Shown piece by piece: positions 45,350 to 56,980 of a stretch of 64,000 nucleotides of DNA. The stretch comes from Hyperoodon ampullatus (lineage: Eukaryota > Chordata > Mammalia > Artiodactyla > Ziphiidae). A program made the position numbers and the translations under genes. The notes beneath the pieces were generated by a model. It searched no databases. It saw only the letters and a program-made list of their open reading frames with translations, and was not told the origin of the DNA. Within the stretch, counting starts at the first letter, position 1, and every line of letters starts with the position of its first letter. The DNA lies in contig OX457065.1 of NCBI GenBank assembly GCA_949752795.1, positions 2,046,001 to 2,110,000 on the forward strand, written 5' to 3'.

Positions 45350-47570
45350 TGGGGGGCGGGGCGGGGAGGTGATGACGGTGACGGTGGCGGAGTAGGCACA
45401 AGAGGCCCTGGGAGCCTGGGCAGTCTTGGAAGGCGGCCCAGGGCAGTGGAGCCTCAGCTGAGGCTGAGGAGTCAGCGGGCAGAGCAGTGGAGGTCCTGAG
45501 GACACGGAGAGGAGGCCGCTCGTCAGTTGCACGTGGCAGGTCCCCAGTCGCCTGAATGGCTTGGCTTGGTGGATGGCCCAGTGGTTAGCACGTTAGAGTG
45601 TCTGCAGACCACAGGCTCTTGAGACAGAGCGCAGTGACCAAGCTATGGGGCAGAGACTGGAGTGCACCTCAGCGGTCGGTTTGGGGCCGGGGCAGGCGGT
45701 GCTGGGCCGCGGGGTCGGAGGGGAGCTTGGGTCTGGAGCCAGCAGAGTGGGGCTTGGACCCCGCTTCCGCCCTGCCTCCGCCTCCGCCTGTGCTGCTCCT
45801 CTTGTCCGTTGCTTGTCCACAGCTGTCCTTACAGCTGTCGCCTTGACGGGAAGCTCCATCAGACTCTCCACCCATGCTGGGGCCGCTTATTTCCTTGACT
45901 TTTTCGCATTCAAAGTTCTTGCTTACGTGTCTAAGGTAATTTTCATTAATCTCAACTACAACTCCTGAACTTTTCAGGTAGTATTAATATTGACACCTCA
46001 ACCTACTTTATGGGCCAGAGCTTCTAAATTCGTCACAGCTTTCGGGGAAGAGCTCCTCTCAGCCCCACACAGCAGGTAGATATGTTGGTTGCCTACACGC
46101 AGGAATAATTCACATTTGAGAAATCTCTCCAGATTTCCAGGAAGACATTTGTCAGCCCCGAGCTCTGCCTGTACCTTTGGAAAGATCTCTTGGGCGTGGA
46201 AGGCAAATCTGCTGGCCGAAGCCGAGCCTCCTTGGAGCTCCTCTGGTCACCTGGCTCCTTGGAGCTCTCCCCTGCAGGGTGGCTTCTCAGGGGCCAAGCT
46301 CAGCAGAGCCGAAGGGCCTTGTCTGTGCCGCAGCCGAGCCCGTCTGATTTGCTGGCTCTGGCTGGGGTTATTCGTGGCTGGGGATTTTAGAGCTTGGCCT
46401 GGGTGTGGGAAGCAGGTATGAGGGCCCTTGACCTTTGTTACCTACCTGCAGCGCTGGAACCAGCACACCTGCTGGATGCAGTTTTCTGCGGCAGGGGTTC
46501 AGGGTGAATGCCACCACGTGCCAGGGGCTGGCAGCCCAGGGCCAGCAGGTCAGTTTCCTGCAGTGTCAGTTTTCAAAAGGGCAGTTAATTCCAAACCTTA
46601 TTTTTATTTTAAAACAAACATGGATCTGTTATGGTGTAGAACACGAAAATTTCCATGAATCTTAAAACTTGGGACGTGGAAGAAATTCTGTGCTCCCGGC
46701 AGGCGGCATCCTGCACCTGCTCTCCTCCGCCATCAGGAAAGGCGGGAGCACTTCCTGACGTCTTTTGGGACAGCTGGGCTCCGGGGCCAGTGGAAAATGC
46801 AGGTTTCCTGTAGGTCTTCGGGCTCCTTCCTGCACTGGGACACCGGGAGCTTTCCCTGAAGGAGAGCCCAGGGAAAGGGGAGAGGGACCCAGAGGAGAAG
46901 TTGCTCTTTCACTTCTGATACGCTCCTGCTCTCATTCGCATGGCATTGTCCTTAAACCCAGTTCGGATGTCCCTCCTGGCCCCCTGAGCCCTCTCTCACG
47001 GCATAACGGCCGTCCTAAGTGGCACTTATATCTGCCCCACATGCTCCCAGGGTCAAGTGTAAGGCCTGCCTCGGAGCAGGTGCTACAAGAATGTGTTGAG
47101 TTAAACACAGTTGAGGGAATGTGGGTGATGACTTTGAAAATGGGACTTGAGGAATGCCCACGTGCGAGGTGAACAGGAAGGCACGAGGCCTGGTGCGCTT
47201 GCGGGAGCAGAGGGTGGAGGGTGCCAGGCCCAAGCAAGCGCTGGGAGAGCCCCGTACTGACGCGGGAGGAGGCTGGGCCGGGCGCCAGAGGGGTGACGCC
47301 GGACCCCTGGAGCCCCATGGGCTGAAGACCGGCGGCGTCTTGCCCGGGCTCTGTACGAGGCGGGTGGCCCGGCAGAAACACGGGGAAGGGACGCTCTTGG
47401 GGGATCTGAGCGAGAAGTGAGGCCCAGTGGACGGGAAGACGCTCTGGGATTTGCCACTGACGGGCTGCGAGCCCCTGAAGGACGAAGATGGAGCCAGGGG
47501 CTGAGCTTGGGCCGCCGCACCCCCCGAGGACCTGCGCTCCCCGGACCTCTGCAGATGTGGACACAGGCCG
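45350..47570. other. No gene seen; mostly unique intron
   Basis: GC-rich apart from an AT-richer interval at 45890-46050. 47160-47480 weakly resembles the ancient dispersed repeat at 52130-52860. No exon or RNA gene recognised. Confidence 0.5.
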
Positions 47571-47574
47571 CTTA

Positions 47575-47700
47575 CATTGCCACGACATCTGGGCCAGGGG
47601 TATGAGCCGCTTTACTGGTGACAACACTGAGGCTCGGAAGCACTATACAGAACTCACCCCAAGCTCAGAACGCGAGCAGAGGCGGTGCCCACCCAGGAGC
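47575..47700 (-). mobile_element. MIR-like remnant, antisense
   Basis: GTGACAACACTGAGGCTCGG, AGAACTCACCCCAAGCTCAG and a GCAGAGGCG stretch follow the reverse MIR core loosely. Confidence 0.4.
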
Positions 47701-47919
47701 GGGGCCCGGGGGGTGCAGCGGGGACGGGCTGAGGAGCCCAGCCCTTGGGACCGTGGGCCCCTTCTGTCCACCTGGGATCCAGGCCACCCGGTTGGTTCTC
47801 CGAGGCCCAGGTGTGGTCGTGTTTGCTGCTCCGGCCACAGCTTCTCCGGACTCCGCCCCGGGGCAGAGCTGGCCCCCTTGGCGCACCTCCCAAGGATTCC
47901 TTACCCCCCAAAAAGCCCA

Positions 47920-48120
47920 GGAATGTCATTAAAAACAATTAAAGCCCCAGTCGTATGGAAAACAGAAGAATCAGGCATTGGTGTAATTCAATTTAAAGTT
48001 TTATGGGATGACAAATGCGTGGAGGGTGGCTGGGAGGAGGAACGTAAAGCTTCCTGGCAGGCCCCTTGTCACTTTTACGGTTTCTCATTGTTGCAGGACT
48101 GGGTGGTTAATAACCAGGGT
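47920..48120. other. AT-rich island, unassigned
   Basis: Contains CATTAAAAACAATTAAAGCC and GGTGTAATTCAATTTAAAGT inside GC-rich intron. No repeat recognised; a possible conserved element. 48120-49120 after it is GC-rich and unassigned, with a short GTGCCG triplication at 49032-49049. Confidence 0.3.
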
Positions 48121-49189
48121 TAGTTTGTGAGGTCGCAGTGGAGGGGTGGGGCCTTCGCTGGGCCGAGTGGTAGAAACTGAATCCCTTCCTCCCCGGGTGC
48201 CCACCACGTGGCAGGTATCGAGAAGGGGGCCGGCAGTGAGCAGAATGACCCAGCCTGCCCATAGGCCGCTGTCCGCCCGGCGCGGGAGCCCCCCAGAAGG
48301 GAGCCAGACGTGCAGGCACGTGGTGGGAATGACGATGAGGCCGTGAGGAGCACTGTCGGGGCTCCAGGACCCTGGACTGGGGCCTGGACTGGTGTGGGGC
48401 GGGACTGGGGAGGTGGGCAAGGTGCACGCTGGGCCCAGGGGTGACTGACCACTGGGAACGCAGCCTGGCCGGGCGCTTGGGGCAGGGCGGGCCTCCCGGA
48501 GAAGGTAGACACGCAGCCAGGCAGAGCCCCACTCCGTCTCTGACCCTGGAGCTCGGTCTGTGGGTCCCCAGGCTCCTTTTCTTAGGGGGTGTTTCTCATG
48601 TCTACGCAGGGACCCCCAGAGAGGAAGGTCTCCCCGGCTCTCCTCCTCCCCAGGGAGTAGTTGGCTTTAGTTAGGCCCCAGTGGGATGTTTGCATGGAAC
48701 AGAGCCCACCTCTGAGCGGCCAGCACTGTCCCCCAAGACAAGGCCAGGCGGGAGGAGAGTGGCCCGTGCTGCTAGGGCCCAGTTCCTGGCACTGGTGCCC
48801 AGGGGGCAGTGGGCCCAGGAGCAGAGCCAGGGCAGAGAGGGGCCTGGCCTGACCTCCTACGGTGTGTCACCCTCCCTGGGAGCACGCCCTGGAGGCCGCT
48901 GGGCCTGGCAGGGTCGCGGTGCGGAGGAGCTTTCGCCACTTTGCCTTGGGGTGAAGTGGCGGCAGCAGGGACCCCGAGGAGCTGCCGTCCTAGTGATCTG
49001 ACCGCTGGGCAGCAGTTAAAGAGCCTGCAGTGCCGGTGCCGGTGCCGTCTGAGAGGAGGCCTCTCCCAGCACTGCTGGAAGGGTGTGAGCTGGCAGTTGG
49101 GAAGACCTAGTGAAACTGAAGCTGTGCTCCCCACGCCACAGTTTTCTGTCCCGATACCTGCTCGGGGATGCTCTGTGTGCGTGTGTGGG

Positions 49190-49970
49190 CTGACGCTACA
49201 GGAATGGCCACCGCAGCATCGTTCACAGCGGCCCACGTGTCCATCAGTAAGGGCGCAGATAAATAAAAGGTGGCGTTTTCATGTACAGGAGTACTATGCA
49301 GCAGTCAGAAAGAATAACCTGGATAGATTGTACGAATAGATAGATCAGTGTCTACGTAAATATACAGATGAATATACAGAGATGGATCTATATACAGATA
49401 CGTCTCCCAATATGAATAGATGTCAAAACCACAATACAGAGGAAGAAGACAAGTATTTGGATTTTTTTTTTTTTTTTTTTTTTTTTTGCAGTACGTGGGC
49501 CTCTCACTGTTGTGGCCTCTCCCGTTGCGGAGCACAGGCTCCGGACGCGCAGGCTCAGCGGCCGTGGCTCATGGGCCCAGCCGCTCCGCGGCATGTGGGA
49601 TCTTCCCGGACCGGGGCACGAACCTGTGTCCCCTGCATCGGCAGGCGGACTCTCAACCACTGTGCCACCAGGGAAGCCCTGAATTAAACACTAATAGGGC
49701 ACCGTTGTAGAAAATAACAATCGGTACTATCCAGGATGCACACATGGCTGTAAATGTATACAATGGGACACATGAGGAGTTCATGAAGGTGATTACTCCA
49801 GGGGAGGTGAGGCGAGGGACAGGACTGGGGCCTTCAACTGGACATCAAGACAAAGTACAAGTGACAGACTCACAGAGGTCAATTCCAGTGGTGGGAACAC
49901 AGGTAGTTACTACATCACTTGACTCCCTGTACCTTTTTGAATGGTTGTCATTTCTGTACAAAAATAAGCG
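49190..49970 (+). mobile_element. Old L1 3' region, sense, interrupted by a SINE
   Basis: CACCGCAGCATCGTTCACAG, CACGTGTCCATCAGTAAGGG, CAGATAAATAAAAGGTGG and GAGTACTATGCAGCAGTCAG match the sense L1 'cagcattgttcacaatagcc...tgtccatcaatgg...' series. The part after the SINE (49685-49970) is assigned to the same element only by context. Confidence 0.65.
49462..49680 (-). mobile_element. CHR-2 type SINE, antisense
   Basis: A T tract of 26 (49462-49487), then GCAGTACGTGGGCCTCTCAC through CCACCAGGGAAGCCCT. Its body is closest to the family consensus among the copies here (CTCCGGACGCGCAGG, CTTCCCGGACCGG). No clear target-site duplication was found. Confidence 0.92.
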
Positions 49971-50049
49971 GGTGGGAACTGAGTCCCCAGGGCCCGTCTG
50001 CTCCCCACTCCTGCAGCCTCCACAGCTCACGCCGCTTTCTCCCCGAGCA

Positions 50050-50515
50050 GCATCCCGAGTTTGGCTTTTCTGTGCAAGATGCAATTAACGCATTAGGCGG
50101 GGGAAGTCTTATCTGTGCCCGGCCCAGCTCAAAGAAGAGGGAGAAATAAGAGCAGCCAAATTGAAGTCTTATTAAACCAAATTGGTTAGGTCTGATGGAG
50201 CCAAACCTAGACGGATCTTTAAAAGCTTATTTCATTTTTCCCTCCGGTCTGAACCTCTTTGAATTGAAGTAACTGATCCTGGTGTAAGCTTATTAGTGTC
50301 AACCTTGTGTGTTTCTTTTCCTCTCCAATTTACATTTTATTAAGTAATGATGAAGTTGCAAGGCCTCGACCCTCGCCTTTGGCACAGCCAGGAGCTTCCA
50401 GGCTCATTAATGGAACGAAAACGGATAATGGGGGTCCAATCTCATTACAGCCAGGACCATTATTACAGAAATCTCTGCACATCAGAAAGACTGCTAAACC
50501 CCTTCTTTCCAGCAT
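50050..50515. promoter_or_regulatory. Candidate conserved intronic enhancer
   Basis: A 450-bp repeat-free island with many TAAT/ATTA-type sites: GATGCAATTAACGCATTAGG (50078), GTCTTATTAAACCAAATTGG (50167), GCTTATTAGTGTC, GGCTCATTAATGGAACG and CTCATTACAGCCAGGACC. It also contains the GATA-like CTTATCTG. The density of homeodomain-type motifs in an otherwise GC-rich intron resembles a developmental enhancer. The call rests on composition and motifs only. Confidence 0.4.
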
Positions 50516-50679
50516 CTGTTGATGCTGGAGGGTGTCAGGGGGCCCCAGACCTGCTGTTCCTTTGCAGGAGGCTGCAGTGGTGTTGGCCCATCCGTTTCTT
50601 ACCCTACAGAAGGAACGCTGCCAGGGAGCTCGCTCGTGGGGTGAAGTGTACTGTGCACTCCATGGTGGGGTCGATGCGT

Positions 50680-50860
50680 GTGATGTGGTGTAAGAATAGG
50701 GGCTTTCAGGGTGGGCACATCCAGATGTGGTGGGCACATGCCTTACCCTCTGGGCCTCAGTTCCCTGGTCTGTAAATTGCGGTCACTGTTACCACTTGGA
50801 CAGTTGTTGGGCGAACGGTAAGGACCAGCTCATCACTTGGTGAGCCTTCAGCAGATGTGT
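50680..50860 (+). mobile_element. MIR fragment
   Basis: CATGCCTTACCCTCTGGGCC, TCAGTTCCCTGGTCTGTAAA and the following TTGGGCGAACGGTAAGG match the MIR core. Confidence 0.7.
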
Positions 50861-51489
50861 CTCTCCTCTGCCTTCTGTGCCGGCCGATGGTGAAATTGTG
50901 AGGTCTCCGTCCTGTGGCTGGGTGCCTGCTCTTCCACACATGCTGCTCTGGAGAGCAGAGACGAATGCCTGGTGAACCCCACCTCGGGTCACTTGTAGGC
51001 CGGTGTTCATTGGCCTCGGAAAGAGCCCCGGTCATCGTGAGCCCAGCATCCTGCCGAGTGCTCCACATGCTGGAAACCACAGTGCGGATGCTCGGAAGAC
51101 GCGCGTCAGGCCTGGGGGCAGTTGGGGCATTTGTTTGCTCTCCCACCTAGTCAGTCACAGACCTCCACGGAGGGCCTGTCCTGTGCTGGGGCCCTGCCAC
51201 CCAGAGACGGGCGCCAAGGGTGGCCGGAGGGGGCGGAGCAGCTGAGAAGTCAGGTCTGAAACTGACCACTGCGCCTGGCCAGGGCAGGAGAGAGGGGCTG
51301 GGCACCCTGCCTCTGCCCTCCCGGCTCTAGAGGACGCCCCGACTCCCCGGCTTCTTCACGGGAATGGCCTTTCTGGGTTTGCGCCCGGGCGAGTGGGGGG
51401 CAGCCACCCCGCGGCCCTGGCTCTGCATGGTGGTGCGCTTTCTGCTCAGCTGCTCGGGTGGTCGGGAGACAGGCTGGGATGTCAGGCCT

Positions 51490-51645
51490 GCCCCGCGGTC
51501 CCAGCACTTATTGTCCCAAGTCTCAGCCTGTTTGCTTTGTGACCTTGGAGACATCGAAAACCTCTTTCTTCATCCATAAAATTGAATGTAAAAATATTGA
51601 CCTACCTCGTTGGGTTTTTATGAAGAATAACCGACCCAGATGATG
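51490..51645 (+). mobile_element. MIR fragment
   Basis: TTTGTGACCTTGGAGACATC, CTCTTTCTTCATCCATAAAA and GACCTACCTCGTTGGGTTTT match the MIR core in order. Confidence 0.75.
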
Positions 51646-52129
51646 GGAAAACTTCTTTGTTAATCAGAAAGGGCTAAACTGCTTAGCAAGCATGAACTTG
51701 AGTTTGAAAAATGGTTTGCTTGCTTGATGTATTCCTTCTTCCCTCCTCCTTGGGCCCATCCTCCCTCCCCAGAAGTGCCTGGTGCCGGGGAGACGGGAAG
51801 AGGCCCTGCAGGCAGCCAGCCCTCCTGGGAGCTGAGCTCAGGGGGGCCGGCCTGCTGATCCCAAGCGGAAGGCCTTCCTGTCCCGCTCGACGGCATCCCT
51901 CCCCCCCGCCAGCCGGCTTCTCTGTTGTCACTGTTGGCGACCTCAGCCCTGCTTCTCCCCTGCTTGGAAGGCGCCTCACCCTGGGGTGGTCTGGGACCTC
52001 TAACTGCCCATCCAGCCTCGGGGCCAGTCTTGCCCCCCGCGCAGGTGTGGAGCTCCACGAGCCTTTGAGGATGTGTAGGTCCCGGGCCAGGACTGGAACT
52101 CCCTGGGGCAGGGACGGTGCTGCACCTGT

Positions 52130-52860
52130 TTACACCACACGTGTGTGGTGAGGTCTATCTGTCAGGCGCTGTGCCGGGCACTAGAGATGTGAATGGGGAA
52201 AACAAAAACAAAGCCCCTGCCTCGTGGAGGCCGCATCCCATACGGGAGAGAGTCAGTGAGCAGATACGTAATATGTCGGGGGTGGAGAGCACTGAATAAA
52301 AGGAAACAAGCAAAAGAAGACAGAGGAATGGGGCCGTGGTCCTGTCTTACTGGGTTGCAGGGTGGGGGGGCGGGTCAAGGATGGATAAACATTTGAGCAG
52401 AGACAGGAAGGAAATGAGGGAATGAGAAATGTGGCTCTCTGGGGGAAGAGCATCCTGGTCAGAGGCCCTGGCAAGTGCAAAGGCCGTGGGGTAGGAGCCT
52501 GGCGTGTCTGGGGAGCAGGAAGGGTCGTGTGACTGAGGTGACGTGGGTGGGGGTGGAGCAGTCCTAGCAAATAAAACCAGGGCAACAGCAGGGGCCGACT
52601 GTGAGGCCCAGTCAGAGTGCAGACGTGAGCGTTTGCGGAGCGAGCTGGAAGGCAGGGAGGGCGCAGGGCACGACGACCCTCACGGTCAGGGGGGCCGGCT
52701 GTGGGGGGTGGGGCGGGGGGCGCAGCGGAGGGGCCCGGGTGCTGGGCCTGTGTGGGAGGTAAAGCCTCCTGGGTCTTCTGAGGACGGGCCCGGCGACGAG
52801 GGTCACGCAGGATCAGGGAGCACGGAAGTGGCGCTTCCGAGGAGGACGGGGCTGTAGGGC
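52130..52860 (+). repeat. Ancient dispersed mammalian repeat (family not named)
   Basis: Follows a familiar consensus in order: CAGGCGCTGTGCCGGGCACT, AAACAAAAACAAAGCCCCTG, TAAACATTTGAGCAGAGACA, GGGGGAAGAGCATCCTGGTC, AGTGCAAAGGCCGTGGGG and AGCGAGCTGGAAGGCAGGG. I recognise it as a common mammalian repeat but am not sure of the family name. Partial copies appear at 13840-14520 and 54950-55340. Confidence 0.6.
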
Positions 52861-53089
52861 AGTCCAGGAGGAGCTTAGCGTGGGTCTCCTCCGCGCAGCC
52901 TGCCCTTCCCTCGTGTGTCTCCCGACGCCTCCTGCCCTCTGAGCTCTCGGCTGCCCTCAGGCTGGGTGCTGGACGTGCCTGTTACCCCCGCCTCCACCGC
53001 CCATCCTGCTGCTGCTGCAGAAAGAACCCGAGTGTCCTCCTTGCTGGCTTCCCGCCTTCCTTTCCTGCCCCCCGGCCCCGCACCACGCA

Positions 53090-53545
53090 GCCAAGTGACC
53101 TTGCGAAGTGACCATTGGAGCGCGTCCTCCCTTTGCTCAGCCCCGGGCCACCACCGCCGGGACGACTGTTGTCCTTCTCATGGTGCAGGCGCTGGCCCCA
53201 CTCCCCTGGCCACCTCTTTTCCTGCCCGCCTTGGGGCCTCGGGCCCGCGCCGCTCTTCCTGTGCCTGGAGCCCCTGCGGGTGGTCCCTTCTCCTCCATCT
53301 GGACTGAGCTTCAGTGCCACCTCCTCAGGGAAGCCCTCCCTGACCACCCAGGAGTCATTAGGTCCCCAGTTAGTCCCCCTCACAGCACCTCCCCGTGGTC
53401 TTAGGATTCTGCCTCTATTAGCTGATGGTTTAACTAACATCCCTCGACCTGCAAGCGGTCAGTTCCATAAGATCAAATCTGTGTCCGCCGCCCCTGGGCC
53501 GTTCCAGGGCCTGGGCCGGAGCTTGAGGGAAGGTGGGTGACACGT
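53090..53545 (+). mobile_element. L2 LINE 3' end
   Basis: GAGCTTCAGTGCCACCTCCT, CAGGGAAGCCCTCCCTGACC, ACCCAGGAGTCATTAGGTCC and, near the end, CAGTTCCATAAGATCAAATC match the L2 3' series in order. Diverged and non-coding. Confidence 0.7.
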
Positions 53546-54339
53546 GGTGAGTGGGCGTGTGGATGGCGCCTCGGCCCCTCCACGTGGGTCTTAGTGAGGA
53601 TTTGGTGTGGGAGTCGAGCCGGAGCGTCTCTCAAAGTTGCCAAGAAAATGACAGGAGAACCTGTTCTTCCCGCCCTTAAGCTGGTGAAACCATCCCCATC
53701 TCCTTAGTGTCCTCAGTGGGATCTCGTGTCCCTGATGTGGACCCGGGGGAGCTTGGTGGCCGATGGCGTGCTGCCCCGCTGCCCGTCCCCGTCCTGATCT
53801 GTTTCACAATTTCCTGTCTGGGCCCAAAAATCTTGATTTGCGCAGTTAGTTGTCTTGCTGCTCTTCACGGCGCCCTCTTAGGGCATCTTTATTATTTCAG
53901 TCCTAAGAACATGAGCTCCATGGGGAAGAGAACATGCTTTGAATAGCGCCTGCTTGACCCTGGGCCTGGGGGGCCGGGGGGACCATCAGGTGGCACGAGG
54001 CCCTGGCCACCCTCAGGGGAGGCTCGTGAACACGCGGGCCCCACTCAGGCCCCTGCGGGTCTGGACTCCGAGCTCGTGCTCTGCCAGCTGTGCTCTCGCC
54101 ATGAGGGGCGCGTCTCTTCTCCCTCCTGAGGGGCTGCCATGGGCCGGCTCTGTCAGCAGCCCTCCGTGCAGCACAGGTGGAGCCTGGCCCTGTCCTCAGG
54201 GTCTAGGAGGGGAGACAGACACATCTGATGGACAGAAATGGAGAAGTAGACAGTGCCGAATGGTGGAGAAGACGTGTGTCCACTGCGCGGACACATCCGC
54301 TGGGTGGACGTGCACTGGTGCTCAATTTACCTGGCGGAG

Positions 54340-54835
54340 GCAAGCGCTCACTGTCCTGTGACCCAGCAGCTCTCGTCCAGGCCTGGGTCCTGCAGCCCTG
54401 TCCCCACCCCTGCACCCGTAGGACTCCTACGTAGGAGGGGACCCGTCACACGACACCCAGCAGAAAACTGGAGACGACCCAGGGGCTCGTGGATGGGAGA
54501 CTGGACGGGGGCCTGTGTGCACCGTGAGATGCACGGCGTCACGACAGCTAAGCTGCAGGTGCAGGCAGCACGGGCACCAACTCCAAGTTCAGAATCTCAC
54601 AAAACAAAGCAAGTTATCGATTAGACACATGTACTACATATGTGGTAAACCTCTACACAATGATAGACATGTATCAATAAAAAGAAAAGGCATGTTACAT
54701 GCCAAATTCAAGAGAGCAGTTCCCTCCGGCGGGGGGGCAGGCAGGAGATCTGGCTGGGGGAGGAGCACGTGGGGAGACAGACGTTGATGGTGATGTTTTG
54801 GTTTGTATTGTAATTTAAGTCAGTAAATGCACGGA
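54340..54835 (+). mobile_element. Old L1 3' region, sense
   Basis: CTCCTACGTAGGAGGGGACC, CCAGCAGAAAACTGGAGACG, ACCCAGGGGCTCGTGGATGG and GATAGACATGTATCAATAAA resemble the sense L1 3' end ('..cccaaatgtccatcaatgg..'). GGTTTGTATTGTAATTTAAG may be its end. Confidence 0.5.
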
Positions 54836-54949
54836 GGCAGGGACTGACAGAGCTGCCGGCCAGCTTCAGAGCCAGCCGGGGAGAACAACCAGCTCTGTCC
54901 AGAGTGGGCAGTGAGGAGGCGCCTTGGGAGCTGGGGTTTAGGGATGGAT

Positions 54950-55340
54950 GGGAATTTGCCAGGTGGAGGTAGTCCCAGGGGGAGGAGCCTCAGGGGCAAA
55001 GCTCAGAGGCGTGTCTGCCGGGAAAATGTCGAGCCTCCGCAGCGGGGGCTTAAGCGGTGCGAAGAGCTGTCGAGTGGGCCATGGGGTGGGAGGTTCCAGG
55101 GAAGGCCGCTCGCACTCTCGGGGGAGCCAGGCCAGCAGGAGTCTTGGTGGGGCAGCAGAGGGGGTGCCCTGGGTGGGGGCACTGATCCCCCGTGGAATTT
55201 CAGTTGATCAAAGGGTCTTCCTCCTCACGACAGTTCCACCCACAAGGTTTGAAAGTCACGCTGTAGGAGATGGGAACCCTTGTAGAGGCTGGTGCCGAGG
55301 AATGACTTCATCAGACGTGTTAGGGGGCTGGCCTGGAGGG
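54950..55340 (+). repeat. Second copy of the ancient dispersed repeat
   Basis: GCCAGGCCAGCAGGAGTCTT, CCTTGTAGAGGCTGGTGCCG and GAGGAATGACTTCATCAGAC parallel the middle of the repeat at 52130-52860. Weak. Confidence 0.4.
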
Positions 55341-55344
55341 GCCC

Positions 55345-56980
55345 CGGGGTTGAGGACCAGGGGACAGCTCCCGGCTCGGGGGGAGGAGGCCTCACTGGGT
55401 CCTGCCTCGCTGGGCAGACGCTTAGTGTAAGATAATATTCTCCGGTTACTCTGAGGTGCATTCCTGAAAACCTTAGTTTCCCGTTGCCCTTACAGACCAT
55501 TTCAGAGATGTTTTATGTTTCTCTTTGATTGATCTTGGCTGTGGCTTTTGACACTGTGCTTCTCACTTTCTCTGCCCCCTGACCTCCTGGTTAGGTCGTT
55601 AATGGTCTTTAAACAAACATTTAAGTATCAGGCTCTCCAGGAAAGGACTGGGCTCCTGCGGCTCATGTCAGCACAGCACCCCCTTTATGGGGAGAAAACG
55701 GGGGTTCCGCACACCCGACTTCACAGACGGGGTGCTCGCGACCTGAAGGTCAGAGTTGTCTTTGGTGTGATGATTTTTGATGGCGGGTTTTCTGAAATCG
55801 ATTTCACGTTTCTCTGCTGCGCTAACCAGAGGTCCCGGCACAGATTTGATCTTATCACTGCGACGTGGATCTTGGTGTAGACGTTTGTTCATTTTGTGAA
55901 CGTTTGTTGGGGCCTTTTCTGTGTCTGTTCCTGATTTAGCAACCGTGGGTGCAGAAATGTGCTGGTGTGTTGGTCGGTGTGATGGTTTGGAAACAGGTCA
56001 GGCGCTCCTTTGGCATCGCTCCTGTGACGTCCGGCCCGCTCCCCCACGGCAGGGCCTCCCCCCACCCCCGCCTCTGCACCTGCGGGGCCCCCCATTTAGA
56101 GTGGACTTTCTCTGGCCTCCGCACAGCTGGTTCTTACAGTGGGGTCTCGACTCAGACAGGGGCTCCGCAGAGATCTATCTCCCTGACCTCTGACGGCAAA
56201 CAGCCCGACGCTCCCTCCCCCCGGGCCGCCTCCAGCGTCACCAGGGGTTGTTTCCTCTGGAGCGTCTCATAAGCAGTATACAGATTATGGTGGTATTAGT
56301 TGCATGTATCGATCCACACAAATGTCATGTGTCAGTTTTATGTATATTAATGTAAATTCTGTTAGTATTGATCTATTTGTAACGTTGTTGCTGTTTCTGG
56401 ACGCTGAGCCCTTTGAAAGCGCAGCTGGCTCTGCCCCACGCGCGGCACACAGCAGCCCCAGGGGACCGTGTGTCTGGTCAGTGAAGAGCCACTCTGCCCT
56501 GGAGAAGCCCGCCGGCTGGCAGCGGGCAGGTCCAGAGCAGGCGGTGTGGGTCAGGAGGGGCCGGGGCGGCACTGAGGAGAGACGGCGAGTCCTGCCCACG
56601 GGGGTCTGGGCAGGCTTTGCAGAGCAGGGGTGTTTGTCCTGCACTTTCCAGGCAGCCGGGCATGGCTTGGCCAGCGTGGGGCTGGCAGGGAAGCAAACCT
56701 AAACAGAGGGCTGGGGAAGGAAGCGTGGGGTGGGGCCTGGGGGTGGAGCAGGAGCGGGGACCCCGGTGGTGCTGGATGAGCTGCCGTCAGCGCTGCCTGC
56801 GGCCCGGCCTGGGCGCCCTGTGAGCCTGGCGCCACGTTTGCAGGGTGGAGCCTGCTCCGTGCAGGGGGCATCTGACTGGGTGCCGGTGAGTGTCGATGGC
56901 GCCGGGGTGGGGGCTTCTCCAGCTGGAGCCCCCCAGCCTTGAGGCTCGGCCTCAGACCTCCCTCTCTTGCTCCCGACCAG
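55345..56980. other. No gene seen; intron before exon 6
   Basis: 55430-55890 and 56270-56400 are AT-richer and unassigned. 56400-56960 is GC-rich. Long minus-strand open frames that run into exon 6 are shadows of that exon plus chance. Confidence 0.55.

Larger units (their letters stand above)
7088..56980 (+). other. EEFSEC: EEFSEC intron 5 (49,893 bp)
   Basis: A single intron between the phase-0 donor GTCAGT after exon 5 and the acceptor CGACCAG before exon 6. Because the two exons join residue to residue as in human, no coding exon of this gene is missing between them. It holds most of the repeats in the window, large GC-rich blocks without recognisable content, and several AT-rich islands that could be regulatory. 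The very long intron fits the known large size of mammalian EEFSEC. Confidence 0.95.
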
